Of a stretch of 64,000 nt of DNA, positions 37,401 through 47,076 are shown piece after piece. Source of the stretch: Flavivirga abyssicola. GTDB lineage: Bacteria; Bacteroidota; Bacteroidia; Flavobacteriales; Flavobacteriaceae. The notes beneath the pieces are model-generated. The model searched no databases. It saw nothing but the letters and a program-made list of their open reading frames with translations, and had not been told where the DNA came from. Location of the stretch: positions 1,413,001 to 1,477,000 of the forward strand of contig NZ_CP141266.1 in NCBI RefSeq assembly GCF_030540775.2. The letters run 5' to 3'. Position numbers and translations under genes: made by a program. The first letter of the stretch is position 1, and each line of letters begins with the position of its first letter.

Positions 37401-37781
37401 TTATTGCATATTCTTAGCTTCAATACTTAGTGTTGCATGAGGTACTAATTTTAACCGTTCTTTGTTAATTAGTTTTTTTGTAACACGGCAAATACCATAT
37501 GTTTTATTTTCAATTCTAATTAACGCATTCTTAAGATCACGAATAAATTTTTCTTGTCTAATTGCCAATTGAGAATTAGATTCTTTGCTCATAACCGCAC
37601 TACCTTCGTCAAATGCTTTAAACGTAGGTGATGTATCTTCAGTCCCATTATTATGGTCGTTCATATACGCACTTTTAATAAGTTCTAAATCATGTTGAGC
37701 TTTCTCAATTTTATCCGTAATTAGCTCTTTAAACTCTGCTAAATCTTTATCAGAATATCTTACATTTCCTTCTGTACTCAT
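37401..37781 (-). CDS. TraR/DksA-type protein without a complete zinc finger
   Basis: 126 residues. A coiled-coil-like N-terminal half (about 10-75, acidic DLAEFKELITDKIEKA) is followed by the DksA C-terminal block (YGICRVTKKLINKERLKLVP, about 97-116). Only one Cys is present in the whole protein, so the four-Cys zinc site of DksA is lost. This is the common flavobacterial form. It may bind the RNA polymerase secondary channel as DksA does, but whether it responds to ppGpp is unknown. It starts 4 bp after the ileS stop codon and so is co-translated with it. Confidence 0.85.
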   Translation of the reverse strand: MSTEGNVRYSDKDLAEFKELITDKIEKAQHDLELIKSAYMNDHNNGTEDTSPTFKAFDEGSAVMSKESNSQLAIRQEKFIRDLKNALIRIENKTYGICRVTKKLINKERLKLVPHATLSIEAKNMQ

Positions 37782-37785
37782 AATT

Positions 37786-40700
37786 TTAATGCTTTTGTAT
37801 AAACAATTTGGTATTTACATCATCAAAAACAATTTCTATACCATTATCTAATTTATCAATTATTTCAAGTTCATTAGTTAACGTTTCCGTTTTAATATAG
37901 GCCATATTTGCATTAACAGCATTTATAACATGGTTATCTTTTTGAAGCCTTACATCAATTCTATCTGTTACTTCAAACCCCGAATCTTTACGTAAATTTT
38001 GTATACGATTAATAAGTTCCCTCGCAATACCTTCTTTTCGCAAATCATCCGATATCGTAACGTCTAAAGCTACTGTTAACGAACCTTCGTTTGCAACCAA
38101 CCAACCTTCAATATCTTGAGATGTAATCTCTACATCTTCAAGCTCTAAAGTAATATTTTTTCCATTAATTTCAACATCTAAAACACCATTTTGTTCAATT
38201 TTTTTAATATCATCAGAATTAAAGGCTTTTATCGTGTTGGCAATTAGTTTCATTTCCTTACCAAAACGAGGTCCAAGCGCTTTAAAGTTAGGTTTTATTT
38301 GCTTTACTAAAATATCTGAAGCCTCTTCTAAAAGTTCAACACTTTTAACATTTACTTCATGTTTTATTAGCTCTGAAACAGCTAATATCTCTTCTTTTTG
38401 TTGATCATTATCAACTGGGATCATTATTTTTTGAAGTGGTTGACGCACTTTTATTTTTTCTTTTGCTCTTAACGACAAAACTAATGATGATATTGTTTGA
38501 GCGCTTTCCATTTTTCGCTCTAAACTTTTATCAACGAAAGCCTCGTTATAAACTGGGAAGTTTGCTAAATGTACACTCTCAAATGCTTCTTTTTGGGTAA
38601 CCGAATTTAAATCTAAATACAATCTATCCATAAAAAATGGTGCAATTGGAGCTCCTAGCTTAGCAATGGTTATCATACAAGTATAAAGCGTTTGGTAGGC
38701 CGAAATTTTGTCTTGTTCATAATCCCCTTTCCAAAAACGCCTTCTACTTAAACGAACAAACCAGTTACTCACGTAGTCTTGTGTGAAATCTGAGATAGCA
38801 CGTGCCGCTTTTGTAGGCTCATAATCGGCATAAAAAGTGTCTACTTTCTTTATGAGTGTATGTAATTCAGACAAAATCCAACGATCTATCTCTGGACGTT
38901 CTTCTAAAGCTATATCTGCTTCCGAGTAACTAAAATTATCTAAGTTAGTATATAAAGTAAAGAATGAATACGTATTGTAAAGCGTTCCGAAAAACTTACG
39001 CTTTACTTCTTCAACACCTTCTATATCAAATTTTAAATTGTCCCAGGGATTTGCATTACTAATCATATACCAACGTGTAGCATCAGCTCCATAATTCCCT
39101 AAGGTTTCAAATGGGTCGACCGCATTTCCTAAACGCTTCGACATTTTCTGTCCGTTTTTATCTAATACTAACCCATTAGACACTACATTTTTGTAGGCTA
39201 CGGAATCAAAAACCATCGTTCCAATGGCATGCAAGGTATAGAACCAACCTCTTGTTTGATCAACACCTTCTGCTATAAAATCTGCTGGAAATGTTGTCCC
39301 TTTATCAATTAGGTCGGCATTTTCGAATGGGTAATGCCACTGTGCATAAGGCATCGAACCCGAATCAAACCATACGTCTATTAAATCGCTTTCGCGGAAC
39401 ATTTTTTGACCTGATGGTGAAATTAGTACAATGGCATCAACAATATTTTTATGTAAATCTATCTTAGCATAGTTTTCTTCTGAATTATTTCCAACTTCAA
39501 AATCTTCAAAAATATCTTTTGCTAAAACACCTGCCGAAACAGCTTTACTCATTTCAGATTTTAGTTCTTCAACAGATTCAATACAAATTTCTTCCTTACC
39601 ATCTTCAGTTCTCCAAATTGGTAATGGAATCCCCCAATAGCGTGAACGTGACAAGTTCCAATCGTTTGCATTCGCCAACCAGTTACCAAAACGTCCTTCA
39701 CCAGTACTCTTTGGTTTCCAATTAATGGAATTATTAAGCTCATGCATACGATCTTTAATATCGGTCACTTTAATAAACCAGGAATCTAAAGGATAATATA
39801 AGATTGGCTTATCGGTTCTCCAACAGTTTGGATAGCTGTGCTTGTATTTTTCAACCTTAAAGGCTTTATTTTCTTCTTTTAACTTAATAGCAATTTCTAC
39901 ATCAACAGAACGCTCTGGTGCTTCTCCATCATTATAATATTCGTTCTTTACATACTTTCCTGCATACACTCCCATTTCTGGTCTAAAGCGTCCTTGTAAA
40001 TCTACAAGTGGTACCAAATTCCCATGTTCATCTTTTACCAACATAGGAGGTACTTCTGGTTTTGCCTGTTTTGCAACCAAGGCATCATCGGCTCCAAAAG
40101 TAGGTGCTGTGTGCACAATTCCAGTACCATCTTCGGTTGTTACGAAATCTCCAGAAATAATTCTAAATGCATTTTCAGGGTTATCGTTTGGTAAAGCATA
40201 TGGTAATAATTGCTCGTAAGTAATTCCAACTAAGTCTTTACCAACAAAATCTTTAACGATATAAAACGGGATTTTTTTATCACCCGATTTATAATTTAAT
40301 AATTCCGATTTATCTTCTACTTGATTGAATTTTCCTGAAAACTGATAGTTAACCAATTTCTTAGCTAAAACAACATGGATAGGTTCAAACGTATATTGAT
40401 TATAAGTTTGAACTAATACATAATCAATTTTTGGCCCAACAGTTAATGCTGTATTACTTGGTAACGTCCATGGTGTTGTTGTCCAAGCCATGAAATATAT
40501 ATCACCTTCATTTTGTAAAAAGTCTGGTAATGAATCTGGATTTGCTTTAAACTGAGCTACGACTGTTGTATCAGTTACATCTTGATATGTTCCCGGTTGG
40601 TTTAATTCATGCGAGCTTAAACCTGTACCTGCCTTTGGTGAATATGGCTGTATAGTATATCCTTTATAAAGCAAGGTTTTACTATAAATTTGTTTTAATA

Positions 40701-41190
40701 ACCACCAAACACTTTCCATGTATTTAGGATCATAGGTGATATATGGATCATCCATATCTACCCAATACCCCATTTTTTGTGTTAAGTCATTCCACACATC
40801 TGTGTAACGCATAACCGCTTTACGGCAAGCTGCATTATAATCTTCTACCGAAATGGTTTTTCCTATGTCTTCCTTAGTAATGCCTAATTCTTTTTCAACA
40901 CCCAACTCAATTGGCAACCCATGAGTATCCCAACCTGCTTTACGCTTTACTTGATAACCCTTCATCGTTTTATAACGTGGAAAAATATCTTTAATAGCAC
41001 GTGCTAAAACATGATGTACTCCAGGAAGTCCATTTGCAGACGGTGGCCCTTCATAAAACACATAGGGTTCCTTACCTTCTCGGGTAGAAACACTTTTTTC
41101 AAAAATGTTGTTTTCTTGCCAATATTGTAGTATCTCATTCGCTACATTTGGTAAGTCAAGTCCTTTATATTCAGGAAATTTAGTGCTCAT
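37786..41190 (-). CDS. ileS: Isoleucyl-tRNA synthetase
   Basis: Class I synthetase charging tRNA-Ile, with an editing domain. The 1134 residues are of the long ileS2-like type. The HIGH motif reads PGVHHVLARAIKD (about 60), the editing domain lies in roughly 190-410 (AWTTTPWTLPSNTALTV), and KMSKR reads DKNGQKMSKRLGN. A tRNA-binding anticodon region follows, then a C-terminal extension (about 950-1134). No mupirocin-related feature can be judged. It is the first gene of the operon with the DksA-like protein and lspA. Confidence 0.98.
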   Translation of the reverse strand: MSTKFPEYKGLDLPNVANEILQYWQENNIFEKSVSTREGKEPYVFYEGPPSANGLPGVHHVLARAIKDIFPRYKTMKGYQVKRKAGWDTHGLPIELGVEKELGITKEDIGKTISVEDYNAACRKAVMRYTDVWNDLTQKMGYWVDMDDPYITYDPKYMESVWWLLKQIYSKTLLYKGYTIQPYSPKAGTGLSSHELNQPGTYQDVTDTTVVAQFKANPDSLPDFLQNEGDIYFMAWTTTPWTLPSNTALTVGPKIDYVLVQTYNQYTFEPIHVVLAKKLVNYQFSGKFNQVEDKSELLNYKSGDKKIPFYIVKDFVGKDLVGITYEQLLPYALPNDNPENAFRIISGDFVTTEDGTGIVHTAPTFGADDALVAKQAKPEVPPMLVKDEHGNLVPLVDLQGRFRPEMGVYAGKYVKNEYYNDGEAPERSVDVEIAIKLKEENKAFKVEKYKHSYPNCWRTDKPILYYPLDSWFIKVTDIKDRMHELNNSINWKPKSTGEGRFGNWLANANDWNLSRSRYWGIPLPIWRTEDGKEEICIESVEELKSEMSKAVSAGVLAKDIFEDFEVGNNSEENYAKIDLHKNIVDAIVLISPSGQKMFRESDLIDVWFDSGSMPYAQWHYPFENADLIDKGTTFPADFIAEGVDQTRGWFYTLHAIGTMVFDSVAYKNVVSNGLVLDKNGQKMSKRLGNAVDPFETLGNYGADATRWYMISNANPWDNLKFDIEGVEEVKRKFFGTLYNTYSFFTLYTNLDNFSYSEADIALEERPEIDRWILSELHTLIKKVDTFYADYEPTKAARAISDFTQDYVSNWFVRLSRRRFWKGDYEQDKISAYQTLYTCMITIAKLGAPIAPFFMDRLYLDLNSVTQKEAFESVHLANFPVYNEAFVDKSLERKMESAQTISSLVLSLRAKEKIKVRQPLQKIMIPVDNDQQKEEILAVSELIKHEVNVKSVELLEEASDILVKQIKPNFKALGPRFGKEMKLIANTIKAFNSDDIKKIEQNGVLDVEINGKNITLELEDVEITSQDIEGWLVANEGSLTVALDVTISDDLRKEGIARELINRIQNLRKDSGFEVTDRIDVRLQKDNHVINAVNANMAYIKTETLTNELEIIDKLDNGIEIVFDDVNTKLFIQKH

Positions 41191-41330
41191 TTACTCTTTA
41201 TTCTAATAAGGATGCGAATTTAAGGAATTTTGAGAAAAATAGCGGATTAAATTGAAGAGAAATCAATTAATTATAATGAAGTATTAACACCTTTAACTAA
41301 AAAAACTAATACGCCAACTATTTGCAAACA

Positions 41331-41362
41331 AAAAGAGCCAAAACAAATATTTTGGCTCTTTT
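41331..41362 (-). terminator. Intrinsic terminator of the T9SS adhesin-like gene
   Basis: AAAAGAGCCAAAA (41331-41343) pairs perfectly with TTTTGGCTCTTTT (41350-41362), with a 6-base loop. The T tail is included on either strand. It lies 23 bp from the stop codon of the large gene. Confidence 0.9.
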
Positions 41363-41384
41363 CCACTTTTACGAAAAAACTAAA

Positions 41385-44300
41385 CTAATTAAAAACTATC
41401 TTTTTGGTAAGCACTTCATTCGTTTCTGTTCTTAAACAAACGATATAAGCACCTGTTGATATATTGTTAAACTTAAATCCATTTTCTAAACTTTCTGTTG
41501 GTACATTTTCAATTTCTAAAACTGTTTGACCCCTCATACTAATCAAAGCCATTTTTTTAACCCCACTCGTTAACTTTTTAGCAAATAAGGTGTTCGTTTT
41601 ATTATGATAATAAACATAATTCTCTGTAAATGTAGCTTCTTCTGCACTCAAGGTCTTTGCTTCATTTTGGAAAACAATTTCAAACCTATTATTAAACTTC
41701 CCTTGTTCTGAGCTAAAACTGTACACTTCCTTTGTTGTTAGCTCAAAATAATCTCCTGTTAAATTATCCCTTAAATAGACCTCTTGATCGTCTTCTAAAT
41801 TTTCTGTTTCTGTTATTCTTATTTCAAATGAATTATCTCCTGATGATTTAAAATTTAACGGTACTACTTTATCAGGAGTAATGGCACTATATGCTTGCAT
41901 ATTCATATTCTTGCCTTCTAAACTTAAATTAAAATCATTATTGGTAGATTCATCACTTTCTGTATCGTATCCATAATCGAATCCATCTGTGGTCGTTTCA
42001 CTAAAACCTAAAAGCAACTCTCTTCTTGTTTCTGGTCCCGATGTTGAATTAAATTCTAGTCGAATTTTTTTCATCACATGACTATTATTGTCTACTTCAC
42101 TATTTTTTGCTGTGCTGCTATCTTTTTTGGATTTTGTATTTGATTTAAGAAATGAAGACCCATTATTATAGGTGCCATCTGCATCGGATTCTTTTATGAA
42201 TATACGCTGACTGTTATTAAATTCTACAGTACCATCTGCAACTATTTCTGTAATGAAACCCTGACCTACCGGAAGGTATCTTGATGGTGTTATAGTACCA
42301 TCCTGTGAGCCATTGTGAGCTCCTTCTATTCCAACAAACTGATAAGCTCTAACAGATCCCAATTTATTTACCTGGGCGTAACCGCCTTTATACTGATCTA
42401 AACGATGTGAATTACCAGCCCATTGTTGCCATAATTGTAAGGTACCGTCTATAACACCTGCATTATCATCTATGAATTTATGAATATCTATAGCTGAAGG
42501 GTACGGGTTTCCTAATAAGTATTCTGTTTTTGACACGGATGTCACTGATCCTGCTCCTCCAACATCGGTTACATTTACTAGTATAGTGCCGTTATTTGGT
42601 TTTCCCTCAAATATATATTGTTGCTCTAAACCTGCATTTCCCGTTCCTTTTTGAGTGTATCCCACACCCGCTTCTAACGGGGTGCTTGGGGAAAAGGCAG
42701 CCCAATTCCAATATGTTAAACCATTTTTGAAGGTATATAACCAGTAGGTGCTAATTTTTCCAGCTTCGTCATAGGCTGTTGTAAAAGAAAAATTAACTCC
42801 AGACTCATCTTTTAGCATATTTAAATTGAAAGCTGTATTATTAGTATTATTGGTTGACCCATTATTATCTGTTAAACTTGTAACACCTATTGTTCCCACT
42901 GGCGATGACCAATAGTTATACCTATAAGCATTTGAAGTTCCTTCTTGGCGTCTTAAAATTTTGCCAGTTGCAGAAGTTACCAAATCACTATTTTCGGTTT
43001 GTATTAATTGACAATCATCCTCCAAATCTAAGGTTCCATTCAATTCTAAATACCATGAGTTTTCAACAAAATTCTCACTGTGAACTGTAAAAGTATTACC
43101 AGAATCAATTATTAAACCTGCAGTTTTAATTGAGTGACATGCTGATACATTGCTTGCTATTTTTATAATACTCCAATCTTTATTATTAGCTGTATTTTCA
43201 ATATCCCAAACATCACCATGCTGCCATGTGGACTGTGTAGTCCAATTACCATTATTTGAGGTAATATAAGGCATTGGAGCTGTTTGATCTTGAATGGTTG
43301 TAATATAATTTATATATAATTCTTTATCATAACTTGAATAATCTGAGGTGGTCCCTTTTTTGATATTTGTCATCGGATAATAGGCTATCAAATTTGTCCA
43401 AGAAACGATATTACTTGTCGATGTATCTTCAATGTTTTTTCCGACAATAGAACCTATGGTATTTCCAGAATTATTTTCAATTTCCTGATACACCATCTTT
43501 TTTAATTGTTCTGATGTTAACACAACATCAAATACTCTAACCTCATCAATATCTCCTTTAAAATATTCTTTATTAGTAACATCACTTGAAAATCTACCAA
43601 CTTCAAAGTTTCCGTTAGAGTCTTCAGTATTCTCAATAGCAGCTCCTGTACTTGCAACATTTGTAGAACTTAATAATGTTCCATCAACAAATAGTTGCAT
43701 CAATCCTGTAGAACTAGTATAAGTAGCAGCTAAATGATGCCATTCATCAAAATTAATAGCACTGCAACTTATAGTCTCTTGTGCGTTTCCAGCAGTTTTA
43801 GTAGTAAATGATGGCATATTTCCGTTTTGTAACCATAGTTTACAACCTATATCTTCTCCCGCAATAGTCATATTAGTAGCATTCCCAGAATCAGATTTTA
43901 CCCAAGCCATTATTGTTACATCATCTAACCCGTCTATAAATGATGTTCTGGATAAATAATCATCTATTCCATCAAAATCTATAGAAGCAATTGGCGGTGG
44001 GTTAATATCAAATAAATCTCTGTAATCTAAATCTCCACCTAAAGTGGCATCGCTATCAACATCGCCAAAAGAAGTTGTAAGATCTGCAACATCTCCGATG
44101 GTTACTTCATCATTAATGTCCAGAAAACCAGTTACCGAATCAAAATTATCATCTAGTCCATCATTATCAATATCGATGCTGTTAAGTGTATTTGCTTGGC
44201 CATTTTCTTGAATATCCGGTGTGCCATCATTATCTGTATCACTATCTAAATAATCTTTTAATCCGTCGCCATCTGTATCTTCCAATTGATTTAAATCGGT

Positions 44301-45296
44301 ACCTCCCATAGCAGACTCATAAACATCATCCAACCCATTATTATTAACATCTGTAATACTACTACTTACATTACTTGGTGGGATATAACCAATTGTAGGT
44401 TGTGCTTCTACATTATCTGGAATACCGTCATTATCACTATCAATATCTACAGTATCTAAAAGAAGATCATCATCAAAATCACATTTAGAACTTACTCCAA
44501 AATTCGTTAATCTAACACCTGTATTGGTATGTGTTCCTGTTACTCCATATAATAAATCAACATGGGAAAACATATCAAACTCCATATATAAGTAAAAATC
44601 TGGATCGTCACCATTCGTACCTCCATCATCTGGTTCATAAGTCCAATCTGTATTCGGGGCAACAATTGTAGGGTCTAACCTGTACAACGTATAATTCGCA
44701 GGGTCTGGATTATTAATAAATCCTGCTTGCTCCAAATTAGTTGTAGCGCTTAAAGATGCTGTTACTGTTGATGTTACCGTTGAGGGATTAAACCCTGCTA
44801 TTTCTGTAAAATCTCTATAATATCTGGTATCAATATCTCGCGACTCTAAAATGATATCATACAGAACTGTTGGGGTACCAATAGGGTTTCCCGGTGTTGC
44901 ACTTCCTGCCTCAACCAAATCAAAAGAATAGGTTACATAATCATCACTACTAGAATCAAAAGTACTTACCCTTAGCTCATTATTACAATCTACAGTATAT
45001 GAACCATTAATGGTAATGATCGTAAGAACAATATCATAATATTGATTTTGAAAATACAATGCATTAGAGTACACTACTTTTTCGCCAGCTTTTACATCAC
45101 TTAAATCTGTAGCTGTTAGTAATGACGCATTGTTAAATTGAATAGATGCAGAACATTCGTAAGTATCAATAATCCCATCATTATCATCATCTATATCAAC
45201 TGAATCATCTATACCATCTCCATCAGAATCTTGTGCAATAGAATAATTATACACACAAAAAACCATAAATAGGCTAAAAAGTAGTTTTGTTTTCAT
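41385..45296 (-). CDS. Large secreted T9SS protein with TSP3-like repeats and LamG domain
   Basis: 1303 residues, exported. The signal peptide ends at NYSIAQ (about 22). Ca-binding thrombospondin type 3-like repeats appear at 23-45 (DSDGDGIDDSVDIDDDNDG) and about 275-400 (DIDSDNDGIPDN, DTDGDGLKDYLDSDTDNDG). A LamG/concanavalin-like domain covers about 440-600 (ASIDFDGIDDYLSRTSF). A GLUG/adhesin-like beta region with ITSNNGNWTTQSTW follows. The type IX C-terminal sorting domain is at about 1225-1303 (KKMALISMRGQTVLEI, ISTGAYIVCLRTETNEV, ending KKIVFN). It should be secreted by the gliding-linked T9SS and anchored at the cell surface. The role is probably adhesion or surface structure. Three GACAAAA repeats lie upstream. 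Confidence 0.9.
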   Translation of the reverse strand: MKTKLLFSLFMVFCVYNYSIAQDSDGDGIDDSVDIDDDNDGIIDTYECSASIQFNNASLLTATDLSDVKAGEKVVYSNALYFQNQYYDIVLTIITINGSYTVDCNNELRVSTFDSSSDDYVTYSFDLVEAGSATPGNPIGTPTVLYDIILESRDIDTRYYRDFTEIAGFNPSTVTSTVTASLSATTNLEQAGFINNPDPANYTLYRLDPTIVAPNTDWTYEPDDGGTNGDDPDFYLYMEFDMFSHVDLLYGVTGTHTNTGVRLTNFGVSSKCDFDDDLLLDTVDIDSDNDGIPDNVEAQPTIGYIPPSNVSSSITDVNNNGLDDVYESAMGGTDLNQLEDTDGDGLKDYLDSDTDNDGTPDIQENGQANTLNSIDIDNDGLDDNFDSVTGFLDINDEVTIGDVADLTTSFGDVDSDATLGGDLDYRDLFDINPPPIASIDFDGIDDYLSRTSFIDGLDDVTIMAWVKSDSGNATNMTIAGEDIGCKLWLQNGNMPSFTTKTAGNAQETISCSAINFDEWHHLAATYTSSTGLMQLFVDGTLLSSTNVASTGAAIENTEDSNGNFEVGRFSSDVTNKEYFKGDIDEVRVFDVVLTSEQLKKMVYQEIENNSGNTIGSIVGKNIEDTSTSNIVSWTNLIAYYPMTNIKKGTTSDYSSYDKELYINYITTIQDQTAPMPYITSNNGNWTTQSTWQHGDVWDIENTANNKDWSIIKIASNVSACHSIKTAGLIIDSGNTFTVHSENFVENSWYLELNGTLDLEDDCQLIQTENSDLVTSATGKILRRQEGTSNAYRYNYWSSPVGTIGVTSLTDNNGSTNNTNNTAFNLNMLKDESGVNFSFTTAYDEAGKISTYWLYTFKNGLTYWNWAAFSPSTPLEAGVGYTQKGTGNAGLEQQYIFEGKPNNGTILVNVTDVGGAGSVTSVSKTEYLLGNPYPSAIDIHKFIDDNAGVIDGTLQLWQQWAGNSHRLDQYKGGYAQVNKLGSVRAYQFVGIEGAHNGSQDGTITPSRYLPVGQGFITEIVADGTVEFNNSQRIFIKESDADGTYNNGSSFLKSNTKSKKDSSTAKNSEVDNNSHVMKKIRLEFNSTSGPETRRELLLGFSETTTDGFDYGYDTESDESTNNDFNLSLEGKNMNMQAYSAITPDKVVPLNFKSSGDNSFEIRITETENLEDDQEVYLRDNLTGDYFELTTKEVYSFSSEQGKFNNRFEIVFQNEAKTLSAEEATFTENYVYYHNKTNTLFAKKLTSGVKKMALISMRGQTVLEIENVPTESLENGFKFNNISTGAYIVCLRTETNEVLTKKIVFN

Positions 45297-45656
45297 AATT
45301 AATAGATTTGGGTAAATCGAAATTATCTTATATTCAAACAGTTATGTATTTTTTTCGTTAAAAATTAAAAATTTTCTATCAAATACAATAATATCGATGA
45401 AATGCATACTATTTATATGCCGCTATTAAAATATTACACAGCTATTTGTAATAAAATCAAAATTACTAGTGAGGGAAAAGTATTTCAATTAACAAAATCG
45501 CTAGTTAGAAATCATTAATCTTATAGTACGTATTAAATACAGCACAATATTAATTCAAAAAATCGACAAAAACTAATAAAAATCAGACAAAATGAATAAA
45601 AAATACGACAAAACGTACAATTTGTGTTTTTAGAGCATATTTAAATTACCAAAAAA
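45297..45656. other. 360-bp leader/intergenic region upstream of the T9SS gene
   Basis: AT-rich; radA ends at 45657 on the right and the large gene starts at 45296 on the left. The only structure seen is a set of three direct repeats around 45565-45614. No terminator for radA and no small ORF was found. Confidence 0.5.
45565..45614 (-). promoter_or_regulatory. Three direct repeats GACAAAA at 21-22 bp spacing
   Basis: GACAAAA occurs at 45565-45571, 45586-45592 and 45608-45614, with T, A or C plus CG/AG before it. The period is two helical turns, as for LytTR-type response regulators, which bind 9-bp imperfect direct repeats about 21 bp apart. The set lies 270-320 bp upstream of the T9SS gene start, so it is a candidate distal activator site. 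The family assignment is inference. Confidence 0.4.
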
Positions 45657-47015
45657 TCAAATAAGAATATCAACTAAATCTTCAATTTTAGAGATAAGTT
45701 GAATTTTAATTACTGTATTTTTCAGGGAAATTTTATTGTATTTTGATACAAAAATAGAGGAGAATCCTAATTTTTCAGCTTCTAAAATACGTTGTTCAAT
45801 ACGTTGTACGGGCCGAATTTCTCCAGATAAACCAACTTCAGCAGCAAAACAAAAATCCTTTTGCAATGCTGTATCCTCGTTAGAAGATAGTATAGCAGCT
45901 ACAACAGCCAAGTCAATAGCAGGGTCATCGACAGTTATACCTCCTGTTATATTTAAAAACACATCTTTTGCTCCTAATCGGAATCCTGCGCGCTTTTCCA
46001 AAACAGCCAATAACATATTAAGACGTTTGGCATTAAAACCAGTTGCACTACGCTGTGGTGTTCCATAAACTGCTGTACTTACTAAAGCTTGCACTTCTAT
46101 CATTAGCGGACGCATGCCTTCCAAAGTAGCTGCTATAGCGTTTCCAGATAATTCCTCATCTTTTTTAGAAATTAAAATTTCTGATGGATTAGTAACTTCT
46201 CGAAGTCCGGAACCTTGCATTTCATAAATACCCAATTCATTAGTAGAACCAAAACGATTTTTATGGGCTCTTAAAATTCTAAATACGTGGTTACGGTCTC
46301 CTTCAAACTGTAGCACAGTATCCACCATGTGTTCCAAAATTTTAGGTCCGGCTATATGTCCATCTTTAGTAATATGACCAATCAATAAAACCGGCGTAGC
46401 TGTTTCCTTTGCAAATTTTATAAGTTCTGTGGTACATTCCTTTATCTGTGAAATACTTCCCGAAGAAGACTCAATATAATCACTATGTAAAGTTTGTATA
46501 GAGTCAATTATAACAATATCTGGCTGAAGCGCAGCGATTTGTTTGAATATGTTTTGTGTTTTTGTTTCTGTTAGTATATAACAGTTGTTGTTATTTGGGT
46601 TAACACGTTCCGCTCTCATTTTTATTTGTTTCTGACTTTCTTCTCCAGAAACATATAAGGTTTTATAAGGCAGTTTTAATGAGATTTGAAGTAATAGTGT
46701 ACTCTTACCAATTCCAGGCTCTCCTCCAAGTAAAGTTAGAGACCCTGGCACTATACCACCTCCCAGCACACGATTAAACTCACCATCATAGGTGTCAAGT
46801 CGTGGTTCTTTAGAAACATCTATATCTTTAATTCGTAAAGGAACGGATGCTTTTTTTACTGTAGTGGTTGGGGTTTTCCAATCGTTTTTTTCTGGCTTTT
46901 GAATAACTTCTTCAACAATAGTATTCCATTCTTTGCAAGCATTACACTGCCCCTGCCATTTTGCATATTGAGTACCACAGTTTTGACAAAAAAAAGTCGT
47001 CTTCACTATTGCCAT
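45657..47015 (-). CDS. radA: DNA repair protein RadA
   Basis: RecA-like ATPase acting in recombination and branch migration. 452 residues. The N-terminal zinc finger has C10, C13, C24 and C27 (CQNCGTQYAKWQGQCNAC). Walker A is GGEPGIGKSTLLLQ (about 91-104), Walker B is DIVIIDSIQT and the RadA-specific KNRFG motif is in AHKNRFGSTNELG. The C-terminal Lon-like domain (about 280-452) lacks the catalytic Ser/Lys dyad, as is normal. It is the last gene of the run from panC and starts 61 bp after the esterase-like gene. Confidence 0.98.
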   Translation of the reverse strand: MAIVKTTFFCQNCGTQYAKWQGQCNACKEWNTIVEEVIQKPEKNDWKTPTTTVKKASVPLRIKDIDVSKEPRLDTYDGEFNRVLGGGIVPGSLTLLGGEPGIGKSTLLLQISLKLPYKTLYVSGEESQKQIKMRAERVNPNNNNCYILTETKTQNIFKQIAALQPDIVIIDSIQTLHSDYIESSSGSISQIKECTTELIKFAKETATPVLLIGHITKDGHIAGPKILEHMVDTVLQFEGDRNHVFRILRAHKNRFGSTNELGIYEMQGSGLREVTNPSEILISKKDEELSGNAIAATLEGMRPLMIEVQALVSTAVYGTPQRSATGFNAKRLNMLLAVLEKRAGFRLGAKDVFLNITGGITVDDPAIDLAVVAAILSSNEDTALQKDFCFAAEVGLSGEIRPVQRIEQRILEAEKLGFSSIFVSKYNKISLKNTVIKIQLISKIEDLVDILI

Positions 47016-47076
47016 TATATCAGTTGAATTTTAAATGTATGCATGAAAAGTGAATTATTTTGAGGCTCATTTAATA

